From: Thiobacillus sp. UBA2597
GTDB taxonomy: Bacteria; Pseudomonadota; Gammaproteobacteria; Burkholderiales; Thiobacillaceae
Assembly: GCA_002339725.1 (NCBI GenBank)
Contig: DDKN01000056.1
Coordinates: 1 to 16,505 of the forward strand
Reading direction: 5' to 3'
Length of the DNA: 16,505 nucleotides
Below, piece after piece: positions 1 through 7,196 of the stretch; the first letter of the stretch is position 1; every line of letters begins with the position of its first letter. The notes beneath the pieces were generated by a model. That model ran no database searches. It was not told where the DNA came from and saw only the letters and a program-made list of their open reading frames with translations. Position numbers and translations under genes: made by a program.

Positions 1-675
1 ACGGAGCGCGCCCCGCGCGAGCCCCAGGCACCGACCCCCTCGGCCCCCGTGCTCGAGGCCTCGGCCGGCGAGGCCGGGCCCGAGCGTGAAGGCCGTGGTC
101 GCCGGCGCGGTCGGGGTCGTGGTCGCCGGGGTGAAGGCCGGCCGGAGACGGGCACCGCCAGCGAACAGCTCGTGGCGCCGGCGATGGAAGTCGCCGTCAA
201 GGAAACCGCTGAGCCAACCCAGCCGGTGGTGGTGACGGTGGAACCCGCCATGGCAACCCCGGCCGCCCCCGCCCCGGTGCCTGAGGCCCCTGTGCCGGTG
301 CCGGCCGCGCCCGCGCCGCAAGCGGCCCCTGCCCCGGTCGACCTGCCCGCCCCGGACCTGAGTCAGGCCGGCCTGGAACTGGTGGAAACCCGCGCCAGCG
401 CATCGGCCGCCGAGACCGCGTCCGGCACGGAAGCCGGTCAGCAGCGGCGCCGCCGCCCCCGCCCCACGGTGGAGCCGGCCCCGGCCGAACCGTTGATGCT
501 GGTGGAAACCAAGCCCGCCCCGGTGGAAGAGGCCCAGCCGGCCGAAGCCGGCAATCCGCCGAACATGCAGCCGCGCCGGCGCCCCCGCCCGGTGCATGCG
601 GTCGAGACGAGTGCGGAACCGCTGGTGCTGGTGGAAACCAAGACTACCAGTTCCCCGGACCAGCCCAACGCCTGA
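1..675 (+). CDS. rne: Ribonuclease E, C-terminal tail (5'-truncated by window edge)
   Basis: The frame is open from the first base and stops at TGA 673-675, so about 224 C-terminal residues are seen. No catalytic S1 or DNase I-like domain is inside the window. What is visible is a low-complexity Pro/Ala/Val/Glu tail with a strongly basic stretch near residues 25-45 (RRRGRGRGRRGEGR) and two further RRRPRP blocks. Each of these blocks is followed by an AEPLxLVETK motif, and a degenerate copy (LELVETR) lies before them. This composition is typical of the disordered scaffold region of RNase E, which binds RNA and degradosome partners. Assignment to rne rather than another Arg/Pro-rich protein rests on composition and on the neighbouring uvrB and phosphatase genes. 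The upstream catalytic part would settle it. Confidence 0.75.
   Translation, partial: TERAPREPQAPTPSAPVLEASAGEAGPEREGRGRRRGRGRGRRGEGRPETGTASEQLVAPAMEVAVKETAEPTQPVVVTVEPAMATPAAPAPVPEAPVPVPAAPAPQAAPAPVDLPAPDLSQAGLELVETRASASAAETASGTEAGQQRRRRPRPTVEPAPAEPLMLVETKPAPVEEAQPAEAGNPPNMQPRRRPRPVHAVETSAEPLVLVETKTTSSPDQPNA
445..642 (+). repeat. Two repeated RRRPRP...LVETK modules in the RNase E tail
   Basis: Two modules of 23 residues each (445-513 and 574-642) read RRRPRP, a short linker, then AEPL-x-LVETK. The 16 bases GCTGGTGGAAACCAAG are identical at 498-513 and 627-642, spaced 129 bp. A weaker third copy of the VET core lies at about 378-393. Conservation of the motif amid drifting linkers suggests a repeated short linear binding motif. 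Confidence 0.6.
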
Positions 676-678
676 TCC

Positions 679-702
679 GGCTGCCCCGGCTGCGGGGCAG
701 CC
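679..702. terminator. GC-rich hairpin between convergent rne and phosphatase genes
   Basis: A perfect 9-bp stem, GGCTGCCCC (679-687) with GGGGCAGCC (694-702) and a 6-base loop, lies in the 33-bp gap between the two stop codons. Neither side has a T-tract, so it may work as a bidirectional or Rho-assisted terminator, or as a 3'-end stabiliser. Confidence 0.5.
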
Positions 703-708
703 CCGGCT

Positions 709-1185
709 TCAAACGTCCGTCCGGAGCGCCTGCAACAGGCCCCGGGCGGCGTCTTCCACCATATCCAGCACCTGTTCGAAGCCTTGTGCCCCGCCGTAAT
801 ACGGGTCGGGCACTTCCTGGTTGCAAAACCGCTCGCTGAACGACAGGAACAGCCGCAGCTTGTGGCGCTGATCATTCGGACAGAGGCGCTGCAGATCGGC
901 CAGGTTGTCGCGGTCCATGGCCAGCACGTAGTCGAACTCGGCGAAATCGTGCGGCGTGACCTGGCGTCCGCGCAAAGGCGACAAATCGTAGCCCCGGCTG
1001 GCCGCGGCCGTCAGGGCGCGCCGGTCCGGCGGCTTGCCGATGTGGTAATCGTGGGTGCCGGCCGAGTCGATCTGGATCCGGTGTTCGAGGCCCGCCTCGG
1101 CCACCAGGCGGCGGAACACCCCCTCCGCCGTGGGTGAACGGCAAATGTTGCCCATGCAGACGAACAACACCTTAGTCTTGGTCAT
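709..1185 (-). CDS. Low-molecular-weight protein-tyrosine phosphatase
   Basis: This is a 158-residue cytoplasmic phosphatase that removes phosphate from phosphotyrosine through a cysteinyl intermediate. The signature P-loop is at residues 10-18 (CMGNICRSP: nucleophilic Cys10, invariant Arg16, then Ser). The general-acid loop VPDPYYGG (DPYY) is near the C-terminus, and length matches the 150-160 residue family. The ATG at 1183-1185 puts the start 14 bp inside the end of uvrB, which implies cotranscription and probably translational coupling. No polysaccharide gene is adjacent that would assign it to capsule export, so the substrate is unknown. Arsenate reductases share the fold, but DPYY favours a phosphatase. 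Confidence 0.93.
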   Translation of the reverse strand: MTKTKVLFVCMGNICRSPTAEGVFRRLVAEAGLEHRIQIDSAGTHDYHIGKPPDRRALTAAASRGYDLSPLRGRQVTPHDFAEFDYVLAMDRDNLADLQRLCPNDQRHKLRLFLSFSERFCNQEVPDPYYGGAQGFEQVLDMVEDAARGLLQALRTDV

Positions 1186-3205
1186 GCTCTTCCACTCCGA
1201 ACATCAGTTTCTTCAAGGCATGCAGCTGGTCGCGTAGGCTGGCCGCCTTCTCGAATTCGAGATTGCGTGCCGCCGCCAGCATCTCCTTCTCCAGGCGCTT
1301 GATCTCCTTGGTGACTTCCTTCTCGCCCAGCTTCTTGTAGTGGGCCCGTTCCTGGGCGATGTGCAGGGCCTTTTCCGCCTCCTCGATGTCGTAGACGCCG
1401 TCGATGATGTCCTTGATCCGCTTCTGCACGCCCTTGGGCACGATGCCGTGCGCCGCGTTGTAGGCCGTCTGCTTGGCCCGGCGGCGGCGGGTCTCGTCCA
1501 TCGCCCGGCGCATGGAGTCGGTGATCTCGTCGGCGTAGAGGATGGCGGTGCCGTTGATGTGGCGCGCCGCCCGGCCGATGGTCTGGATCAGGGAACGCTC
1601 GGAGCGCAGGAAGCCTTCCTTGTCGGCGTCGAGGATGGCCACCAGCGAGACTTCCGGGATGTCCAGACCCTCGCGCAGCAGGTTGATGCCGACCAGGACG
1701 TCGAACACGCCCAGGCGCAGGTCGCGCAGGATCTCCACCCGTTCCACGGTGTCGATGTCGGAGTGCAGGTAGCGCACCTTGATGCCGTGGTCGGCGTAAT
1801 ACTCGGTCAGATCCTCGGCCATGCGCTTGGTCAGGGTGGTGACCATCACCCGCTCGTCCCGTGCCACCCGGAGATTGATCTCGCTCATCAGATCGTCGAC
1901 CTGGGTGGCGACCGGCCGCACGATGACCTCGGGATCGACCAGGCCGGTCGGCCGCACCACCTGCTCCACCACCTGCTCCTGATGCTTGGCCTCGTAGGGG
2001 CCCGGTGTGGCCGAGACGAACACGGTCTGCCGCATCATTTTTTCGAATTCGTCGAAGCGCAGCGGCCGGTTGTCCATGGCCGAGGGCAGGCGGAAGCCGT
2101 AATTGACCAGGTTTTCCTTGCGTGCCCGGTCGCCCTTGTACATGGCGCCGATCTGCGGCACGGTGACGTGCGACTCGTCCAGGAACATCAGGGCATTAGG
2201 CGGCAGGTAGTCGATCAGGGTCGGCGGCGGTTCGCCCTCTTTCCGGCCCGAGAGATAGCGCGAGTAGTTCTCGATGCCCTTGCAGAAACCCAGTTCCGTG
2301 AGCATCTCCAGATCGAACCGGGTGCGCTGCTCGATGCGCTGGGCCTCGACCAGTTTGCCCTGGTCGGCGAAGAACCTGATCCGCTCGGCCAGTTCGAGCT
2401 TGATGCCCTCGATCGCCCGCAGCGTGGTCTCGCGCGGCGTGACGTAATGGCTGGACGGGTAGACCGTGAAGCGCGGCAGCTTGTGCAGCACCTGGCCGGT
2501 CAGCGGATCGAACACCGAGATGGACTCCACCTCGTCGTCGAACAGCGCAAGCCGCACCGCGGTCTCGGCGTTTTCCGCCGGGAAGATGTCGATCACGTCC
2601 CCGCGCACCCGGAACACCCCGCGCTTGAACTCCAGCTCGTTGCGCTGGTACTGCATCTCGGTCAGCCGGCGGATCACCTCGCGCTGGGGCACCTTATCGC
2701 CCTGCCTAAGGTGCAGGATCATGTGGTGGTATTCCGAGGGGTCGCCGATACCGTAGATGGCCGATACCGTGGCCACAATCACGCAGTCCGGCCGCTCCAG
2801 CAGGGCCTTGGTCGCCGACAGGCGCATCTGCTCGATGTGCTCGTTGATGCTGGAATCCTTCTCGATGAACAGGTCGCGCGCCGGGACATAGGCCTCGGGC
2901 TGATAGTAGTCGTAGTAGGAGACGAAGTATTCGACCGCGTTGTTCGGGAAGAACTCGCGGAATTCCGAATAAAGCTGGGCCGCCAGGGTCTTGTTCGGGG
3001 CCATGACGAAGGCCGGCCGGCCGGTGCGGGCGATGACGTTGGCCATGGTGTAGGTCTTGCCCGAACCCGTGACCCCGAGCAGGGTCTGGCAGCGCATGCC
3101 CTGCTCGATACCCGCCACCAGCTGGGCGATGGCCGTGGGCTGGTCGCCCGAGGGCTCGAAGGGCTGGTGCAGCTCGAAGGGGCTATTGGGGAAGGTGACG
3201 ATCAC
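1172..3205 (-). CDS. uvrB: UvrABC excinuclease subunit B
   Basis: The 677-residue protein is the damage-verifying DNA helicase-like subunit of nucleotide excision repair, loaded by UvrA and partner of UvrC. Walker A GVTGSGKT is at residues 44-51, the beta-hairpin segment YYDYYQPEAY at 97-106, and the Walker B-like DESH at 343-346. Helicase motifs (LREGLDIPEVSLVAILDAD, QTIGRAARH) follow, and a C-terminal UVR motif lies at about 635-672. Length matches the family. The predicted start is GTG (3203-3205) with no clear Shine-Dalgarno, but the following residues fit known N-termini. It faces the aminotransferase gene divergently. I found no LexA box (CTGT-N8-ACAG) upstream. Confidence 0.98.
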   Translation of the reverse strand: MIVTFPNSPFELHQPFEPSGDQPTAIAQLVAGIEQGMRCQTLLGVTGSGKTYTMANVIARTGRPAFVMAPNKTLAAQLYSEFREFFPNNAVEYFVSYYDYYQPEAYVPARDLFIEKDSSINEHIEQMRLSATKALLERPDCVIVATVSAIYGIGDPSEYHHMILHLRQGDKVPQREVIRRLTEMQYQRNELEFKRGVFRVRGDVIDIFPAENAETAVRLALFDDEVESISVFDPLTGQVLHKLPRFTVYPSSHYVTPRETTLRAIEGIKLELAERIRFFADQGKLVEAQRIEQRTRFDLEMLTELGFCKGIENYSRYLSGRKEGEPPPTLIDYLPPNALMFLDESHVTVPQIGAMYKGDRARKENLVNYGFRLPSAMDNRPLRFDEFEKMMRQTVFVSATPGPYEAKHQEQVVEQVVRPTGLVDPEVIVRPVATQVDDLMSEINLRVARDERVMVTTLTKRMAEDLTEYYADHGIKVRYLHSDIDTVERVEILRDLRLGVFDVLVGINLLREGLDIPEVSLVAILDADKEGFLRSERSLIQTIGRAARHINGTAILYADEITDSMRRAMDETRRRRAKQTAYNAAHGIVPKGVQKRIKDIIDGVYDIEEAEKALHIAQERAHYKKLGEKEVTKEIKRLEKEMLAAARNLEFEKAASLRDQLHALKKLMFGVEEHDQD

Positions 3206-3214
3206 GGGTAGAAT
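3186..3214 (+). promoter_or_regulatory. Candidate sigma70 promoter for the aminotransferase gene
   Basis: TTGGGG (3186-3191), a 17-bp spacer and TAGAAT (3209-3214) resemble -35 and -10 boxes (3/6 and 5/6). They overlap the uvrB start codon and would give a leader of about 67 bases before the TTG start at 3288. The -35 box is weak. Confidence 0.35.
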
Positions 3215-3287
3215 TTCGGCGCGAAAACCGATCCATGTTATCAGGTCGAACAGCCCTCACGCGCGACGATTTGCAAAAGGCCGAATT

Positions 3288-4478
3288 TTGGAACTCTCCC
3301 ACCGCGTCAAGAACATCAAGCCCTCCCCCACCCTGGCCGTGTCGGCCCTGGCCGCCAAGCTCAAGGCCGACGGCCGCGACATCATCGGCCTGGGCGTGGG
3401 CGAGCCCGATTTCGACACCCCGCAGCACATCAAGGCCGCCGCCATCGCGGCGATCGAGCAGGGCTTCACCAAATACACCGCGGTCGGTGGCACCCCGAGC
3501 CTGAAACAGGCGATCGTCGCCAAGTTCAAGCGGGAAAACGGCCTCGATTACCTGCCGAAACAGATCCTGGTCTCCTGCGGCGGCAAGCAGGGCTTCTACA
3601 ACCTGGTGCAGGCCTATATCAACCCGGGCGACGAGGTCATCATCCCGGCACCCTACTGGGTGTCCTATCCCGACATCGTGGTGCTGGCCGACGGCAAGCC
3701 GGTGATCGTCGAGGCCGGCATCGAGCAGGGCTTCAAGCTCACCCCGGCCCAGCTGCAAAAGGCCATCACCGCCCATACCCGCATGCTGGTGATCAACAGT
3801 CCGTCCAACCCCACCGGCGCCCTCTACAGCCTGGACGAGCTCAAGGCCCTGGGCGAGGTGCTGCGCCGCCATCCCAAGGTGCTGATCGCCACCGACGACA
3901 TGTACGAGCACATCCGCCTGGCCGATGTCCCGTTCGTCAACATCCTCAACGCCTGCCCCGACCTGTACGAGCGCACCGTCGTGCTCAACGGCGTGTCAAA
4001 GGCCTATGCCATGACCGGCTGGCGCATCGGCTATACCGCCGGCCCGGCCGAGCTGATCGCCGCCATGGAGAACATCCAGTCGCAGAGCACCTCCAACCCC
4101 ACCTCGATCTCGCAGGTGGCGGCCGAGGCCGCACTCAACGGTGACCAGACCTGCATCCAGCCCATGCTGGCCGCGTTCAGGGAGCGCCATCGCTTTGTGG
4201 TCGACAGCCTGAACGCCATCCCCGGCGTGAAATGCGTGGAGAGCGGCGGTGCCTTTTATGCCTTTCCCGATGTGCGCGAGGCGATCGACAAGCTGTTCGC
4301 CGCCGGCAAGCTGGCCGCCAAGACCGACATGGCTTTGAGCCAGTATCTGCTCGACCATGGCGTGGCCGTGGTGCCCGGCTCGGCCTTCGGTGCCGAGGGC
4401 TATATCCGCCTGTCTTTCGCCACCTCGATGACCAACCTGGAAAAGGCCCTGGAGCGCATCGCCAAGGCCCTGGCGTAA
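3288..4478 (+). CDS. Class I PLP aminotransferase, probable aspartate aminotransferase
   Basis: This 396-residue fold-type I enzyme probably interconverts aspartate and 2-oxoglutarate with oxaloacetate and glutamate. Motifs include GLGVGEPDFDTP (residues 34-45), SPSNPTG (171-177) and the PLP Schiff-base lysine at 238 in SKAYAMTGWRIGY. This pattern is that of the I-gamma bacterial/thermophilic AspC group, some members of which also use aromatic or prephenate substrates. I prefer the TTG start at 3288-3290 because AAAGG (3276-3280) sits 7 bases upstream and the product begins MELSHRVKNIKPSPTL, as in homologues. A longer open frame reaching 3057 would run antisense through uvrB. The stop lies 3 bp from the stop of the convergent asmA-like gene. 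Confidence 0.93.
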   Translation: MELSHRVKNIKPSPTLAVSALAAKLKADGRDIIGLGVGEPDFDTPQHIKAAAIAAIEQGFTKYTAVGGTPSLKQAIVAKFKRENGLDYLPKQILVSCGGKQGFYNLVQAYINPGDEVIIPAPYWVSYPDIVVLADGKPVIVEAGIEQGFKLTPAQLQKAITAHTRMLVINSPSNPTGALYSLDELKALGEVLRRHPKVLIATDDMYEHIRLADVPFVNILNACPDLYERTVVLNGVSKAYAMTGWRIGYTAGPAELIAAMENIQSQSTSNPTSISQVAAEAALNGDQTCIQPMLAAFRERHRFVVDSLNAIPGVKCVESGGAFYAFPDVREAIDKLFAAGKLAAKTDMALSQYLLDHGVAVVPGSAFGAEGYIRLSFATSMTNLEKALERIAKALA

Positions 4479-4481
4479 GTC

Positions 4482-5810
4482 TTATTTGAACAGCCTCTCC
4501 AGGGCCTGACCGGCCTTGGAGCCGATCGCCGTACCCAGCCCAGGCCCCAGCAGGCCGGTGCCCACCGCCGCACCGGCCAGCGCCGCCCCGCTCGGGAACA
4601 ACACCGGCTCTTGCAGCGTGCCGCTGACGTTCAAGGGTACCGAAACCAGGGTGGCCGTGCCCTTCAATTCCACCGTCACCTGCCCCGCCAATTCCCGGCT
4701 CGGGCTGATGGCGACCTCGCCCTCGGCATCGAGCGCGCCGGAACTGACCTTGAGCTGCTGCAAGTAATAACGCTTGCCCTGGATGCGGGCCAGCCCGGAC
4801 AAATGGTCGAACCGGGTCTGGCCGCCCCGCGCACCCTGTCGGGTCAAGAGCCTGGCCGCCGCTGCCAGGTCGACCTTGTCGAGCACGCCGTTCTTGATCT
4901 CGAACCGGATATCGGCTTGCAGGTTGTCGGCCAGAGCCGCTGGCGTTTTGGCGGCAAGACTGTAGCCACCCTCGGCATGAAGCCGGCCGCTGAAGGCGCT
5001 GGTGGGGCTCAGCATCCGGACGATCTGGCTCACTTCCACCGCCGTTGCCTTGAGCGTGCCGCTGAGCTGCCAACCGTCGTGCCAAGCCAGACGCAGCGGT
5101 GCCTGCAGCTGACCACCGTAGAGGCTCGCGTTGAGCCTGGACAGATTCAAGCCGGTCTTGGTCAGCTTGCCTTGGGCCTGCAGGCTGTCGAAGACCAAGG
5201 CCGGCTTGATCGGCAGCTTGAACTGGCTGCCTTCGATCGTCACCTGGTAGCTTTCTTCCGGCTCGGGCAGGAGCGTCAGCCACAGGCTGCCGTCCTCCGG
5301 GCCCACCTGCACCGACTGCAGGCCGGCATCGCGCATGCGAATCTCGCCCTGCAAAGGACCCCATTTGAGCGCACCGAAGTCCAGGTTCAATCCGCGCAGC
5401 TCGAGCCGGCGCAGCACCACGGTTTTGGGGCCGGATGTGGGTTTGCTCCATGCCGGGATGCGGCCGACCAGCGCCGGATTCACCGTCAGGTCATGCACGG
5501 TCACGGCTTGAATGACCTTCACCTCGCTGAACAGGGAAGACAGATCCGGCGTCACCGTGATCGATCCCACCCGCACCGGCTGTTGTGCGCCAATGCTGAT
5601 ATCGGCCAGGGTGACGGAGGGCCAGGGCAGCAGCCGAAAACTCAGTCGGCCGATGCCGACCGGCTCGCCCAGATTGTCCGAAGCGAACTGTTGCAACTTG
5701 ATGCGATAGCCGTCGCTCGGGATGAGAAAAGGCAGAATCAACAGGCTGCCCAGCACCAGCGCCAGGCTGATCAAAATGAGCTTCCAACGCTTGCCGAGCG
5801 GCATCCGCAC
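4482..5810 (-). CDS. AsmA-family inner-membrane-anchored protein
   Basis: The 442-residue protein has one N-terminal membrane segment (about residues 10-30, KLILISLALVLGSLLILPFLIP) and a long beta-strand-rich periplasmic region. The N-terminal block after the anchor (RIKLQQFASDNLGEPVGIGRLSFRLLPWPSVTLADISIG) is characteristic of AsmA/YhdP/TamB-like proteins, which are implicated in outer-membrane biogenesis and lipid transport. The C-terminus ends in a Gly/Ala-rich segment typical of the AsmA C-terminal region. The start is GTG 5808-5810 with GAGG four bases upstream; ATG 5802-5804, two codons in, is an equal alternative. It is divergent from tRNA-Asn. Its exact lipid or protein partner cannot be told from sequence. 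Confidence 0.85.
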   Translation of the reverse strand: MRMPLGKRWKLILISLALVLGSLLILPFLIPSDGYRIKLQQFASDNLGEPVGIGRLSFRLLPWPSVTLADISIGAQQPVRVGSITVTPDLSSLFSEVKVIQAVTVHDLTVNPALVGRIPAWSKPTSGPKTVVLRRLELRGLNLDFGALKWGPLQGEIRMRDAGLQSVQVGPEDGSLWLTLLPEPEESYQVTIEGSQFKLPIKPALVFDSLQAQGKLTKTGLNLSRLNASLYGGQLQAPLRLAWHDGWQLSGTLKATAVEVSQIVRMLSPTSAFSGRLHAEGGYSLAAKTPAALADNLQADIRFEIKNGVLDKVDLAAAARLLTRQGARGGQTRFDHLSGLARIQGKRYYLQQLKVSSGALDAEGEVAISPSRELAGQVTVELKGTATLVSVPLNVSGTLQEPVLFPSGAALAGAAVGTGLLGPGLGTAIGSKAGQALERLFK

Positions 5811-5817
5811 ATCGCCT

Positions 5818-5841
5818 CTGTTGACCGAAAATGGTCAACAG
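5818..5841. promoter_or_regulatory. 24-bp perfect palindrome between asmA-like gene and tRNA-Asn
   Basis: CTGTTGACC (5818-5826) and GGTCAACAG (5833-5841) form a perfect 9-bp inverted repeat around a 6-base spacer. It overlaps the tRNA-Asn -35 box, and in the opposite direction it would form a hairpin immediately before the asmA-like AGAGG ribosome-binding site. It could be an operator or a leader hairpin. Confidence 0.55.
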
Positions 5842-5849
5842 CCTATCAT
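5821..5849 (+). promoter_or_regulatory. tRNA-Asn promoter
   Basis: TTGACC (5821-5826), a 17-bp spacer and TATCAT (5844-5849) are close to sigma70 consensus and lie 14 bp before the tRNA 5' end. On the other strand TATGAT (5850-5845) is a candidate -10 box for the divergent asmA-like gene. Confidence 0.7.
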
Positions 5850-5863
5850 ACGCGCCTCTCGAT

Positions 5864-5939
5864 TCCCCGATAGCTCAGTCGGTAGAGCGACGGACTGTTA
5901 ATCCGCAGGTCCCTGGTTCGAGCCCAGGTCGGGGAGCCA
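5864..5939 (+). tRNA. tRNA-Asn(GTT)
   Basis: This 76-base tRNA has acceptor arms TCCCCGA/TCGGGGA, discriminator G and encoded CCA. The anticodon stem CGGA/TCCG closes the loop CTGTTAA, with anticodon GTT at 5897-5899. The T-arm GGTTCGAGCCC is normal. It is intact although an element is inserted after its 3' half: the element's attachment core restores bases 5895-5939. Confidence 0.97.
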
Positions 5940-5942
5940 GAT
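5895..5942 (+). repeat. attL: 48-bp direct repeat copy 1 (3' half of tRNA-Asn)
   Basis: Identical to 8925-8972, 3,030 bp downstream. Identity starts at the first base of the anticodon loop (5894 is A, 8924 is C) and ends three bases after CCA (5943 is G, 8973 is C). A tRNA 3' half as core is the usual target of phage-type tyrosine integrases, here of the anticodon-loop sublocation. Confidence 0.95.
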
Positions 5943-5948
5943 GCACTA

Positions 5949-5974
5949 AGCCTCGCAGCAATGCGGGGCTTTTT
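5949..5974 (+). terminator. Element-borne terminator downstream of tRNA-Asn
   Basis: AGCCTCGCA (5949-5957) pairs with TGCGGGGCT (5962-5970) with one T-G wobble around a GCAA tetraloop, followed by TTTTC. It lies 9 bp after the tRNA CCA and directly abuts the int stop codon. In the int direction there is no T-tract, so it serves mainly the tRNA. Confidence 0.8.
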
Positions 5975-6996
5975 CATTTCTGGCCTACCGTAGCCAAATC
6001 GTAACCACCAATTACCGCATTGAGACGGGCCGGGGCGGCGGCTAGCTGGTCGGGCGCGTGGTGCGCATATCGCTCGACCATCGAAGCCGTTCTCCAGCCT
6101 CCCAGGCGCTGCAGCTCATGCGTAGGCGTTCCCGCCTGCCGGTGCCACGTCGCCCAGGTATGGCGCAGATCGTGCCAGCGGAAATCCTCGATGCCTGCCC
6201 GCTTGCGCGCTTCCTGCCATGCTTTCGTGTTGGCCTGTTTGATCGGCTTGCCATTGAAGGTGAACACCTTCTCAGGATGCTTGCCGACCTGGCGGAGCAA
6301 GACCATTACGGCCTCCTCGCTGAGAGGCACCGGGATCGGACGGCGGTTTTTCGACTGCCATCCCTCGATCCAGGCGAATCGCCGTTCCAGATCGACCTGC
6401 GACCATTGCAGACCCAACACGTTCGACTGTCTCAATCCCGTCAGGAGTGCGAAGGTCACCACATCCCGCTGATGGGCGGGCAAGACTTCCAAGAGCCGCC
6501 TAGCCTGCTCAGGCGTGAGGGCACGTTCGCGTCCTTCCGGTTCTTTAAAGAGCTTCACCTTGGGCACCTTGTCCAGCCATTCCCATTCGTCGCGTGAGCG
6601 AATGAGGATGGACCGCACCAGGGCCAAGTAGCGGTTCGCCGTAGACTTTGAGCCCTCCTTGAGCCGAGCCGCCTTAATTTGGTCGATCACGTCGAGCGTG
6701 ATTTCGTCCAGGTGCAGCGCCCCGAGGAAGGGATGGAGCCATTTCAGCTTCCGCACATCTTCGCGATGGGTGCGCTTGTCGGCGGTTTCCGACAGCCAGC
6801 GCACTACCGCTTCCTGCCAAGTGCGCCGGGGTTTTGCCCCGAGCCGCACTTGCTCCCACAACGAGGCTTTTAACCGGTCGTGGTACTCCTGGGCCTTCAG
6901 CTTGTCGTCAGTCCCAGTACTTCTTTGTATGACCTTTCCAGCGTGGCGGAGCTTGATCCACCAGACGGAAGAGTCCTTACGCTTGTAGAGTGACAT
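5974..6996 (-). CDS. int: Tyrosine recombinase / phage-type integrase
   Basis: This 340-residue site-specific recombinase would catalyse recombination at the tRNA-Asn core. An N-terminal arm-binding region (about 1-60) precedes a SAM-like core-binding domain (about 60-150) and the catalytic domain. Catalytic residues are all present: Arg189 (TGLRQSN), Lys216 (QSKNRRP), His275 and Arg278 (WHDLRHT), Trp301 replacing the second His as is common, and the nucleophile Tyr310 (VERYAHH). The ATG at 6994-6996 has AGGAG seven bases upstream. The start lies 100 bases inside the xis-like gene, so the two are cotranscribed. It is the last gene of the rep-xis-int run and points toward the tRNA. It appears intact. 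Confidence 0.96.
   Translation of the reverse strand: MSLYKRKDSSVWWIKLRHAGKVIQRSTGTDDKLKAQEYHDRLKASLWEQVRLGAKPRRTWQEAVVRWLSETADKRTHREDVRKLKWLHPFLGALHLDEITLDVIDQIKAARLKEGSKSTANRYLALVRSILIRSRDEWEWLDKVPKVKLFKEPEGRERALTPEQARRLLEVLPAHQRDVVTFALLTGLRQSNVLGLQWSQVDLERRFAWIEGWQSKNRRPIPVPLSEEAVMVLLRQVGKHPEKVFTFNGKPIKQANTKAWQEARKRAGIEDFRWHDLRHTWATWHRQAGTPTHELQRLGGWRTASMVERYAHHAPDQLAAAPARLNAVIGGYDLATVGQK
5989..6008 (+). repeat. Candidate left arm-type integrase site (tandem octamers)
   Basis: CGTAGCCA (5989-5996) and CGTAACCA (6000-6007), 11 bp apart, lie in the last codons of int. The 20-bp block matches 8801-8820 at 18 of 20 positions, in the same orientation, near the other element end. Confidence 0.6.
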
Positions 6997-7196
6997 TCGG
7001 ATTTCTCCTGTCGGTCACCCTGCATCACCCGCGCCGGGTATTGTGCGCGGATATAATCGATCAGATCAACGTCCACGAATACCCAGCTCTTGCCGATCTT
7101 GGCCCCTGGAATTTCACCGCAGCGGGCCTTTTCCCGCAGGGTTACGGGGTGGATATGGAGCAAGTCGGCAGCGGCATGCAGGTCGAGGGTTTTCAC
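6897..7196 (-). CDS. Small HTH DNA-binding protein, probable excisionase
   Basis: This 99-residue protein has a winged-helix MerR/excisionase-type domain in residues 1-52: AADLLHIHPVTLREKARCGEIPGAKIGKSWVF, then a DVDLIDYIRAQY helix. Such proteins bend attachment-site DNA and direct integrases toward excision; some are repressors instead. The GTG start (7194-7196) shares GTGA with the TGA stop of rep, and AGGGG lies seven bases upstream within rep, so translational coupling is likely. The last 33 codons overlap the start of int in another frame, which is a long overlap. Its C-terminal half (after residue 55) is Ser/Arg-rich and probably unstructured. Identity as Xis is inferred from domain and position. 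Confidence 0.82.
   Translation of the reverse strand: MKTLDLHAAADLLHIHPVTLREKARCGEIPGAKIGKSWVFVDVDLIDYIRAQYPARVMQGDRQEKSECHSTSVRTLPSGGSSSATLERSYKEVLGLTTS

Noticed and set aside
1340..3211. 623-codon open frame on the plus strand opposite uvrB
   Set aside because: It mirrors uvrB codon by codon, is rich in His/Val/Asp/Leu low-complexity sequence as expected from the reverse of GC-rich coding DNA, and has no domain.
3206..3287. LexA (SOS) box upstream of uvrB
   Set aside because: No CTGT-N8-ACAG match; the nearest half-site is isolated.
3057..3287. N-terminal extension of the aminotransferase
   Set aside because: It lies antisense within uvrB, and the TTG at 3288 has a Shine-Dalgarno and yields the canonical N-terminus.
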